DNA of 18,479 bases from an uncultured Clostridia bacterium (lineage in GTDB: Bacteria; Bacillota; Clostridia; RUG12999): positions 1-18,479 of the forward strand of contig CATIYX010000412.1 in assembly GCA_949739095.1 (NCBI GenBank), given 5' to 3'. The notes beneath the pieces are model-generated. The model searched no databases, was not told the origin of the DNA, and worked only from the letters and a program-made list of their open reading frames with translations. A program made the translations under genes and the position numbers. How positions within the stretch are numbered: position 1 is the stretch's first letter; each line of letters opens with the position of its first letter. Positions 6,363 to 12,741 of the stretch are shown piece after piece.

Positions 6363-6419
6363 GAGCCTTGAATATTGCCGTAAAGCGCGTTATAATAGTT
6401 TTATGGTATATCAAGGCTC
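6363..6419 (+). promoter_or_regulatory. Integrase promoter inside a long hairpin between xis and int
   Basis: GAGCCTTGA (6363-6371) and TCAAGGCTC (6411-6419) are perfect complementary arms. Within the hairpin lie TTGAAT (6368-6373), a 17-nt spacer and TATAAT (6391-6396), a good sigma-A promoter for int. The 5' arm overlaps the -35. RNA coming from xis would form the whole hairpin followed by TCTTT, while RNA started at the internal promoter would carry only the 3' arm. Confidence 0.6.
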
Positions 6420-6447
6420 TTTCCGTCTTGGAAAGGAGCATTGCGAA

Positions 6448-7637
6448 ATGTCAGAAAAAAGACGAGACAGCAAAAATCGAATTTTGCAAACAGGAGAGAG
6501 CCAACGAAAAGACGGAAGATATGCTTACAAATATGTTGATACCTTTGGTAAATCAAAATTTCTTTACGCTTGGAAGTTAGTGCCTACGGATAAAACTCCG
6601 GCAGGAAAACGTGAGGACTTATCTTTGAGGGAAAAGGAAAAGGAGTTGCAAAAAGAACTTGACGACGGGATTGACCCCGTTGGTAAGAAAATGACCGTTT
6701 GTGAGCTTTACGCAAAGCACACAAGACAAAACGGAAATGTCAAGCCTAAAACAAATGTAGGGCGGCAGCACTTAATGAGTATTCTTCAAGATAATATGCT
6801 CGGCGCACAAAGTATTGACAGCGTTAAGCTGTCAGACGGTAAAGAATGGGTAATCAGAATGAAAGAGAATGGATTTGCATATAAGACGATTAAGAATTAC
6901 AAGCGGTCGTTAAATGCAGCGTTCTATACGGCAATACGGACGATTATATCCGTAAAAATCCGTTTGACTTTGACATCAGAGATGTAATTGAAGATGATAC
7001 CACACCAAAGGAAGCATTGACAGCAGAACAGGAAAAGGCTTTTATCGCATTTGTCAGGAATGATGAAACATACCAAAAGTATTATGATGAAATGATTATA
7101 CTTTTGGGAACGGGACTGCGTATCTCGGAGCTTTGCGGTTTGACCGACGCTGATTTGGATTTTGAAAACAGAATTATTACAGTCAATCATCAATTGCTAT
7201 ATCTGTCCGATAGGGGGTACTACATTTCCGAACCAAAGACCAAAAGCGGGTACAGGCAAATTGTAATGAGCGAAAAGGTGCGTCAAGCGTTTTTAAGAGT
7301 GCTTGCAAGACGCAAGACCAGTCATTTTGCGATTGACGGCTATAAGGGCTTTATATTTCTAAAACAAAATGGTGAACCGAAAAACTCATCTTGTTATGTA
7401 AGTGTTTTCAAAGGATTGCGTAAAAAGTATCATAAGCAATGCGATATAGAATTACCAAAGAAAATGACCGCACACACTTTGCGTCATACATTTTGCACCA
7501 ATATGGCAAATGCGGGAATTAACCCAAAGGCATTGCAATATATTATGGGACACGCAAGTATTACAATGACGCTGAACTACTACGCACACGCAACATTTGA
7601 GTCCGCAAAAGCAGAAATGAAAAGGCTGGTTGCTTAG
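6448..7637 (+). pseudogene. int: Tn916-family tyrosine integrase, single-base frameshift
   Basis: The first frame (from the ATG at 6448, with AAGGAG at 6433-6438) encodes the arm-binding and SAM-like core-binding domains: MSEKRRDSKNRILQTGESQR, GKKMTVCELYAKH, NYKRSLNAAFYTAI. The catalytic domain continues in another frame from about 6939 (DDYIRKNPFDFDIRDV, then GTGLRISELCGL with the first Arg, TKSGYRQ with the Lys, HTLRHTF with His and Arg, GHAS with the second His, and the nucleophile Tyr in LNYYAHATF). One base appears to be missing near 6937-6938, where relatives have a Gln codon before DDY. With it restored the protein would be 396 residues, close to Tn916 Int (405). As written it stops at 6987, so integration and excision should be lost unless this is a read error. 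Confidence 0.9.
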
Positions 7638-7730
7638 TAATTAACCTGTTCTGTACTACAACTTTTACTACTTTTCAAAGCAAAAACATAAGAAGTTATA
7701 AAAGTTTATGTGAGTATCTTCCAAAACACA

Positions 7731-7772
7731 AAATGCCGTTAAAGCCGATAGAATAAGGCTTTAACAGCATTT
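7731..7772 (+). terminator. Terminator-like hairpin after int
   Basis: AAATGCCGTTAAAGCC (7731-7746) pairs with GGCTTTAACAGCATTT (7757-7772), with one mismatch, over a 10-nt loop. It lies about 95 nt after the integrase stop and is probably the last recognisable part of the element. Confidence 0.7.
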
Positions 7773-7837
7773 GAAAACTTATAAAGAGATAATTAAAAAT
7801 TTAATATATTTTTATGGCAAAAAAATGCAAAAAAGAC

Positions 7838-7866
7838 TTGATAAATACGAAAAAATATGGTAAAAT
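7838..7866 (+). promoter_or_regulatory. Promoter of secG
   Basis: TTGATA (7838-7843), 17 nt, TAAAAT (7861-7866), 56 nt before the secG start. It is the first signal that clearly belongs to the chromosome, so the element end lies at or left of it. Confidence 0.65.
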
Positions 7867-7922
7867 ACTATGGTGATTAAGTTAAAGCGCAAGAAAATAG
7901 TGAAGTGGGAGCTGATTAAAGA

Positions 7923-8357
7923 ATGGAAATAGCAGTGAAAATTGTCGGTGTTTTGCATATTATTGTAGCCGTAATTATTATCGCCGTGATTCTGCTGCAA
8001 CAGGCTAAAAAACCGGGGATGTCCGGCGTGTTGGGCGGAAATATGGATAATTCTTATTATGGAAGAAACAAGGGAAGAACAAAAGATGGAATGTTGGCGA
8101 AAGCAACAGCAGCTTGTGCAATTATATTCCTGTGCACTTCTCTGTTTTTGGCATATAATTTTGCAATTACTAACAGAGTGGAAGGTACAGATGGTACTGA
8201 AACCGGTATAGAAAATACTTTACCGATTGATGAAAGTGGTAATCTGACACTTCCGATTGAAGGCGGTACTGGTGAAGTGGGTGAGGGTGAAACAGAAGTT
8301 CCGGAAGAAGGAACAGAGCAGACGCCGGAAGAGGGAACCCAGACACCTGCAGAATAA
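7923..8357 (+). CDS. secG: Preprotein translocase subunit SecG
   Basis: 144 residues. Membrane helix 1 lies at about 5-26 (KIVGVLHIIVAVIIIAVILLQ), followed by the typical SecG loop QQAKKPGMSGVLGG (26-39); helix 2 lies at about 60-80. SecG is the small third subunit of the SecYEG channel and aids protein export. The usual size is about 75-85 residues; here an extra tail of about 60 residues (86-144) is acidic and rich in Glu, Gly and Thr. GGGAG at 7907-7911 precedes the ATG by 11 nt. It is monocistronic, with its own promoter and terminator. Confidence 0.92.
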   Translation: MEIAVKIVGVLHIIVAVIIIAVILLQQAKKPGMSGVLGGNMDNSYYGRNKGRTKDGMLAKATAACAIIFLCTSLFLAYNFAITNRVEGTDGTETGIENTLPIDESGNLTLPIEGGTGEVGEGETEVPEEGTEQTPEEGTQTPAE

Positions 8358-8377
8358 AAAAATAATAGAATACTGTG

Positions 8378-8407
8378 AGCTGTCCGTTTATATGCGGGCA
8401 GCTTTTT
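8378..8407 (+). terminator. Terminator of secG
   Basis: AGCTGTCCG (8378-8386) pairs with CGGGCAGCT (8395-8403) with one wobble, followed by TTTTT. Confidence 0.85.
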
Positions 8408-8507
8408 GTTTTAGTTCATAGGCAAAAAATACTGGAGAATAGACAGTGCGAATGAGATAATAAATATAAACTTTTTGTGAACAATTTCAGAATCAGATAA
8501 AATTGCT

Positions 8508-8535
8508 TGAATTTCATAGCAGCATATGATAAAAT
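8508..8535 (+). promoter_or_regulatory. Probable promoter of the DUF5685 operon
   Basis: TTGAAT (8508-8513), 16 nt, TAAAAT (8530-8535). It lies about 125 nt upstream of the GTG start, leaving a leader in which I see no clear structure. Confidence 0.5.
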
Positions 8536-8660
8536 ATATTCTGTATCATTGTATCATTGAACTGCAAGTGAATATGTTTCAGTTATATCGGTCTAATGAT
8601 GTATACAATGTGGGAAAAAGCACAAAACAAAAGATAGATGTCCATATACGGAGGTTACTG

Positions 8661-9527
8661 GTGTTTGGATATATTCAGGCAGCAAAAGAAGAATTAAAAG
8701 TCAAGGAATGGAATACGTTTCGCGCTTACTATTGCGGACTCTGCAAAACACAAGGCAAGTTGTTGGGACCGGTCACACGGCTGGGACTGAGTTATGATTT
8801 CACAGTGCTGAGCATTTTACTCGATAGTGTTAGGGATTCGCAGACAGAAATCGTGCAGGGACGGTGTATGCTGAATCCGTTGCGTAAACGTCCGGTAGCG
8901 GTATCTTGTGAGGCGCTGGAATACTGTGCCTATATGAGTGTGGAACTAACTTATTATAAAATAAAAGACGATATGCTGGATCATACGGTTTCAGCGGGTA
9001 TCGCAGCATTGCCGTTTTATGCTCCACCACATAGAAAGGTGAAACGTGCTTATGCCGAAAAAACAGCTGTTATAGAGCAGAGGTTGAATGAACTGCATAA
9101 ACTGGAAGCGGAAAATTGCCGGAATGTAGATGAAGTGGCGGAGCAATTTGCCAAAATTATGGAAGAAGTGTTTGCTATGCCAGGACTGGAAGACCGGGTG
9201 CTGCGGGTGCTGGGATATAATCTTGGACGCTGGCTCTATTTGGCAGATGCGATTGATGATTTTGAAAAAGATATAGAAAAAGGACAATATAATCCATTCT
9301 CCACGCGGGAGGAGATTCAAAAAAGCGCTGTGCCGCTGTGGTATAATCTCGGTGAGGTTGCCAAAGCCTATGAGCTTTTGGATTTGAAAAAAAATAAGGG
9401 ATTGCTGGATAATATTATTTATGTAGGGTTACAAGGGACAACGCGGCGGTTGTTGGAACAACATGAAAATGACATTCAGCCAGAGGAGAACCAACAAGCT
9501 GCCATGGAAAGGAAGAACATAAAATGA
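8661..9527 (+). CDS. DUF5685 family protein
   Basis: 288 residues, mainly helical. The start is the GTG at 8661: GGAGG lies 6 nt upstream, and the result (FGYIQAAKEELKVKEW) matches the usual beginning of the family. An in-frame ATG at 8526 overlaps the promoter. A CGLC pair sits at residues 25-28, with further Cys near 71 and 85-90 that may complete a metal site. Two acidic motifs, YKIKDDMLD and DAIDDFEKD, recall the aspartate motifs of helical isoprenoid synthases, but no such activity is established. The gene overlaps the J-domain gene by 4 nt. Function unknown. Confidence 0.75.
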   Translation: MFGYIQAAKEELKVKEWNTFRAYYCGLCKTQGKLLGPVTRLGLSYDFTVLSILLDSVRDSQTEIVQGRCMLNPLRKRPVAVSCEALEYCAYMSVELTYYKIKDDMLDHTVSAGIAALPFYAPPHRKVKRAYAEKTAVIEQRLNELHKLEAENCRNVDEVAEQFAKIMEEVFAMPGLEDRVLRVLGYNLGRWLYLADAIDDFEKDIEKGQYNPFSTREEIQKSAVPLWYNLGEVAKAYELLDLKKNKGLLDNIIYVGLQGTTRRLLEQHENDIQPEENQQAAMERKNIK

Positions 9528-10132
9528 ACCCATATAGTGTACTAGGTGTCAGTCAGAATGCGACGGAAGAAGAAATCAAAACGGCGTACCGGAATTTGGT
9601 GCGCAAATACCATCCTGATAAATATAAGGATAATCCGCTTTCTGATTTGGCTGCGGAGAAAATGAAGGAAATTAATGAAGCCTATCACATGTTGATGAAA
9701 CAAAAAAGCAGCCAAAACAACACCTATCAAAATCAGAGCTCAGGTGGACAGCAATATCATGGGACAGGAGCAAATTCCGCAGAATTTGCGGAAATTGAGC
9801 AAATGATTCGCAGTGGGCAAATAGATGCAGCGATGGCGCGACTGCGTGGTTGCGGGACCCGAAACGCACAGTGGTATTATTTGATGGGAATGGCGTCGCT
9901 CGAAAAAGGATGGTATAACGAAGCCTATAATTCTTTTGCTATGGCAATGCGTATGGAACCCGGCAATCCACTTTACCAGCAGGCAATGATGCGGATGCAG
10001 CGGCAAGGCGGACAATTTCGCGAAATGGGGCAAGGTATGACAGATGCGAGCTGTTGTAGTTGCTGTACTAATTTGATTTGTGCAGATTGTTGCTGTGAAT
10101 GTATGGGTGGGGATTTGATTCCCTGTTGTTAA
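9524..10132 (+). CDS. J-domain protein with TPR-like middle and cysteine-rich tail
   Basis: 202 residues. The J domain spans about 1-60 with the HPD triad at residues 30-32, which stimulates a DnaK-type Hsp70. A Gln/Gly/Ser linker follows, then a TPR-like stretch (about 85-155, with MGMASLEKGWYNEAYNSFAMAMRMEPGNPLY). The last 26 residues (177-202) contain 11 cysteines, ending in CC, which could bind zinc or an iron-sulfur cluster or be modified. It lacks the Gly/Phe and zinc-finger regions of true DnaJ. The ATGA overlap with DUF5685 shows translational coupling, so the two proteins probably act together. The client is unknown. Confidence 0.85.
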   Translation: MNPYSVLGVSQNATEEEIKTAYRNLVRKYHPDKYKDNPLSDLAAEKMKEINEAYHMLMKQKSSQNNTYQNQSSGGQQYHGTGANSAEFAEIEQMIRSGQIDAAMARLRGCGTRNAQWYYLMGMASLEKGWYNEAYNSFAMAMRMEPGNPLYQQAMMRMQRQGGQFREMGQGMTDASCCSCCTNLICADCCCECMGGDLIPCC

Positions 10133-10149
10133 AAAAGGGGGAACAGAAT

Positions 10150-11274
10150 ATGCCGCCGATTACATTACTGATTAAACCGGCGTCCAGCTTATGTAATTTA
10201 AGATGCAGCTATTGTTTTTATCATGATGTGTCCAGCCACCGCGAGACGGCGTCTTTTGGCGTAATGCGGGAAGATTTGCTGGAAACTTTGGTACGTAAAG
10301 CACTGGCGCAGGCAGATGGGCAATGTATGTTTGGATTTCAGGGCGGAGAGCCAACACTGGCTGGGTTGGATTTTTACCGGCGGTTGGTTCAGTTGCAAAA
10401 ACAGTATAATATCAAAAATATTCGCATTATCAACACGATTCAGACCAATGGTATGCTCATTGATGATGAATGGGCAGAATTTTTGGCGGAGCATAGATTT
10501 TTAGTGGGATTATCGCTGGATGGTACACGGGAAGTGCATGACCATTTTCGCGTGGATGAAAAAGGAAACGGTACATATGACCGCGTGGTTGCCGCGGCGA
10601 GACGGCTGGAAAAACACCACGCGGAATTTAATATTTTATGTGTTGTGAATAACTATGTAGCGCGCTATGCGAAACAAGTGTACCAAAACTTAAAAAAACA
10701 GGGCTTCCGCTATATTCAATTTATTCCTTGTTTAGACCCATTTGGTGAGGAAACAGAAAAAGGACAAGAATATTCTTTGTCGCTGGAGAGGTTTACTGTT
10801 TTTTTAAAATCTACTTTTGATTTATATTATCAGGATTTTGAAAAGGGCGACCCTGTCAGCATTCGGACGTTTGACAACTATGTGACAATGATTGCCGGTT
10901 ATCCGCCGGAATCGTGCGGTATGTCGGGGATTTGTTCGTGCTATTTTGTTGTGGAGGGAGATGGCAGCGTCTATCCCTGTGATTTTTATGTGCTAGACCA
11001 ATACCGGCTGGGACATGTGGAGCAAGAGGATTTTCCAGATATGATGCGCACAGAGGCGGCAAAAACCTTTGTGGCAGAATCGGAATATATCGATGAAGCA
11101 TGCCGGATATGCCGATGGTTGCCCATTTGCCGCGGCGGTTGCCGCCGCCATAGGGAACCCTTTATAGACGGACGTCCGCGCAAAAATATATACTGTCGGG
11201 CATATCAGGAATTTTTTGCTTATGCCTATCCCAGAATGGAGCGCATGGCAAAAAAGCTATTGGGAAAAAGATAG
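10150..11274 (+). CDS. Radical SAM/SPASM enzyme, anaerobic sulfatase-maturase type
   Basis: 374 residues. The radical SAM cysteines are C15, C19 and C22 (CNLRCSYC). The SPASM Cys are C256, C262, C277, C318, C321, C327, C331 and C349, all one position off those I recall for the Clostridium perfringens anSME, and PCDFY supplies the equivalent of its catalytic Asp (Asp278 here). Such enzymes oxidise a Cys or Ser of a sulfatase to formylglycine without oxygen. No sulfatase is in the window, so the substrate may be encoded elsewhere or be another peptide. The start is the ATG at 10150, with GGGGG at 10137-10141. It lies 17 nt after the J-domain gene and 10 nt before cobO, probably in one operon. 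Confidence 0.88.
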   Translation: MPPITLLIKPASSLCNLRCSYCFYHDVSSHRETASFGVMREDLLETLVRKALAQADGQCMFGFQGGEPTLAGLDFYRRLVQLQKQYNIKNIRIINTIQTNGMLIDDEWAEFLAEHRFLVGLSLDGTREVHDHFRVDEKGNGTYDRVVAAARRLEKHHAEFNILCVVNNYVARYAKQVYQNLKKQGFRYIQFIPCLDPFGEETEKGQEYSLSLERFTVFLKSTFDLYYQDFEKGDPVSIRTFDNYVTMIAGYPPESCGMSGICSCYFVVEGDGSVYPCDFYVLDQYRLGHVEQEDFPDMMRTEAAKTFVAESEYIDEACRICRWLPICRGGCRRHREPFIDGRPRKNIYCRAYQEFFAYAYPRMERMAKKLLGKR

Positions 11275-11284
11275 AGGTGGAATC

Positions 11285-11800
11285 ATGGGACTGATTCATA
11301 TTTATACCGGAAACGGAAAGGGTAAGACAACGGCGGCATGTGGACTCATTTGCCGGCAACTTGGTTATGGGAAACAGGTCGTATTGATTCAATTCCTCAA
11401 AGGTGGTATAAGCGGAGAATCCCTGTTTTTGTCACAACCGGAAAATTGTATGGTGGTGCGTCAGGCGGAAGCGAAGAAATTCGTCTTTCAAATGGATGAA
11501 GCGGAAAAACAGCAGGAAATAGAAAAATGCCATGCATTATGGTCTCAGGCGTGCACGGCTGTGAAAAACGCGGATTTGGTGGTATTGGACGAACTATTTG
11601 GCGCATTGTCCAGCGGGTTGCTGGAGTTGGCTGAAACGCTGCAACTGGCAGAATTGCTGCCGGAGCGGTGCGAACTGGTGTTGACAGGGCGGGACGCGCC
11701 GGAGGAATGGATTCGCCATGCCGATTATGTGACGGAAATGCAAGAGGTGAAACACCCGATGCAGCGTGGCATACTGGCGCGACAAGGTATTGAATATTAA
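11285..11800 (+). CDS. cobO: Corrinoid adenosyltransferase, CobO/BtuR type
   Basis: 171 residues. The P-loop GNGKGKTT at 9-16 near the N-terminus (IHIYTGNGKGKTTAACGL), VLIQFLKG, VVLDELFGAL, LVLTGRDAPEEWI, YVTEM and KHPMQRGILARQGIEY are the complete family signature. The enzyme transfers the adenosyl group of ATP to cob(I)alamin or cobyrinic acid a,c-diamide to make the coenzyme B12 form. The ATG at 11285 has GAGGTGG just upstream. The last gene of the rightward operon; no other cobalamin gene is nearby, so it may serve B12 salvage. Confidence 0.9.
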   Translation: MGLIHIYTGNGKGKTTAACGLICRQLGYGKQVVLIQFLKGGISGESLFLSQPENCMVVRQAEAKKFVFQMDEAEKQQEIEKCHALWSQACTAVKNADLVVLDELFGALSSGLLELAETLQLAELLPERCELVLTGRDAPEEWIRHADYVTEMQEVKHPMQRGILARQGIEY

Positions 11801-11807
11801 TAGAACA

Positions 11808-11847
11808 AAAAAAGCTTTCCTGATTGATTAATCGGGAGAGCTTTTTT
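11808..11847. terminator. Bidirectional terminator between cobO and the SGNH hydrolase
   Basis: AAAAAAGCTTTCC (11808-11820) pairs with GGAGAGCTTTTTT (11835-11847) with one wobble. A and T tracts on both sides let it stop transcripts from both convergent genes. Confidence 0.85.
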
Positions 11848-11899
11848 ATATAGGTAGTGTAATAATGCAATTTCATGTAGAAGTTATTGTATAAAAAGT

Positions 11900-12526
11900 T
11901 TATGCCTCTTCTACCAGTTTCATCCATTCCTGTGCAATCAGAGCATGCCCTGCTAACGATGGATGCACACCGTCCGCGGACCAAACTTTATAGCCACATT
12001 CTATGGATTTAGCAGAGAATAACCCATCTAATGGAAGATAATATGCATGAAATTCCTGAGCGATTTTCCGCGCAGCATGAATTTTGGGGTCAAGATCCTC
12101 TCGCCAGTTTAATTTGTCAGGTACAAACGGCATGAGAAACGGTTCTATTATCAAAATAGGAATATCGCCAAGTCGGTCGCGTACCTGCGTGAGCAGTTCG
12201 CGATAATTCGATTCATATTGCTCTGTGGTAGTGGGTAAGTTTGAATCAAAACGGCGCCAAGTGTCATTGATACCAATTAAAATGGAAAGAAAATCCGGTT
12301 TCAGCGCCAGACAATCTTCTTCCCAACGCGCCAGCAAGTCTGAGGTACGGTTGCCGGAGATTCCTTTGTTTAAGAAGGTGACATTCATGCTAGGATATTT
12401 TGCAGTAAACAGTCCGGAGGCAATGCGGGCATATCCACGTCCTAAATCATCAGTTTCGCGGTCGCGTCCTACATCTGTGATACTATCCCCTTGAAATAAA
12501 ACGGTCATATTTGGTTGAATGAGCAT
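11900..12526 (-). CDS. SGNH/GDSL-family hydrolase
   Basis: 208 residues. Block I GDSIT gives the catalytic Ser15; block II Gly is in NKGISGN (G58 N59); block III is GIND; block V DGVHP carries the catalytic Asp and His. Family members are esterases or lipases acting on acetylated sugars or lipids; no signal peptide is seen, so it is likely cytosolic. AGGAGG lies about 7 nt before the ATG. It has its own promoter and is separated from the nitrogen genes by a terminator. The substrate is unknown. Confidence 0.88.
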   Translation of the reverse strand: MLIQPNMTVLFQGDSITDVGRDRETDDLGRGYARIASGLFTAKYPSMNVTFLNKGISGNRTSDLLARWEEDCLALKPDFLSILIGINDTWRRFDSNLPTTTEQYESNYRELLTQVRDRLGDIPILIIEPFLMPFVPDKLNWREDLDPKIHAARKIAQEFHAYYLPLDGLFSAKSIECGYKVWSADGVHPSLAGHALIAQEWMKLVEEA

Positions 12527-12556
12527 GGAAAAATCCTCCTATGAAATTTTTCTTCA

Positions 12557-12585
12557 ATTATACTGCTTGTCATGGAGAAAGTCAA
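12557..12585 (-). promoter_or_regulatory. Promoter of the SGNH hydrolase gene
   Basis: Read on the minus strand: TTGACT (12585-12580), 17 nt, TATAAT (12562-12557), about 30 nt before the start codon. Confidence 0.8.
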
Positions 12586-12668
12586 TAGAAAAAAGAAATT
12601 CATTAAAATGCCATCTTTAAGAAAAGAATATAGTGACCTGTTAGGGGTGGAACTTTGCTTGCAGCATC

Positions 12669-12710
12669 AAAGAAACGGTTTCTGAAAATTTTTTCGGAAA
12701 CCGTTTCTTT
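12669..12710 (-). terminator. Terminator after the amt-PII gene
   Basis: AAAGAAACGGTTTC (12669-12682) and GAAACCGTTTCTTT (12697-12710) are perfect 14-bp arms about 30 nt past the amt stop. The hairpin is symmetric and would fold on either strand. Confidence 0.8.
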
Positions 12711-12741
12711 TGGAGATAGAATAGTTTTTGTAGGCAATTTA

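Larger units (their letters stand above)
1..7800. mobile_element. Right part of a Tn916/Tn1549-like integrative conjugative element
   Basis: The stretch carries a relaxosome gene (mobC), small KTR proteins, an Orf7-type sigma-like gene, an Orf8-type HTH gene, a Tn916-type excisionase and a tyrosine integrase in the order normal for the recombination end of these elements. It is visibly more AT-rich than the chromosome after 7900. The left end is outside the window. The right end must lie between the integrase stop (7637) and the secG promoter (about 7838), but I could not place an att site because both sides are runs of A and T. The PadR/MATE/PadR/YjdF genes look like cargo. Frameshifts in the sigma-like gene and the integrase suggest a decaying copy. 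Confidence 0.85.

Noticed and set aside
8526..8660. N-terminal extension of DUF5685 from the ATG at 8526
   Set aside because: The ATG overlaps the likely -10, has no ribosome binding site, and the extension does not match the family, which starts at the GTG at 8661.
11397..11984. 195-codon open frame on the minus strand opposite cobO
   Set aside because: It is antisense to a clear CobO gene, has a low-complexity Pro/Arg-rich translation without family motifs, and crosses the terminator.
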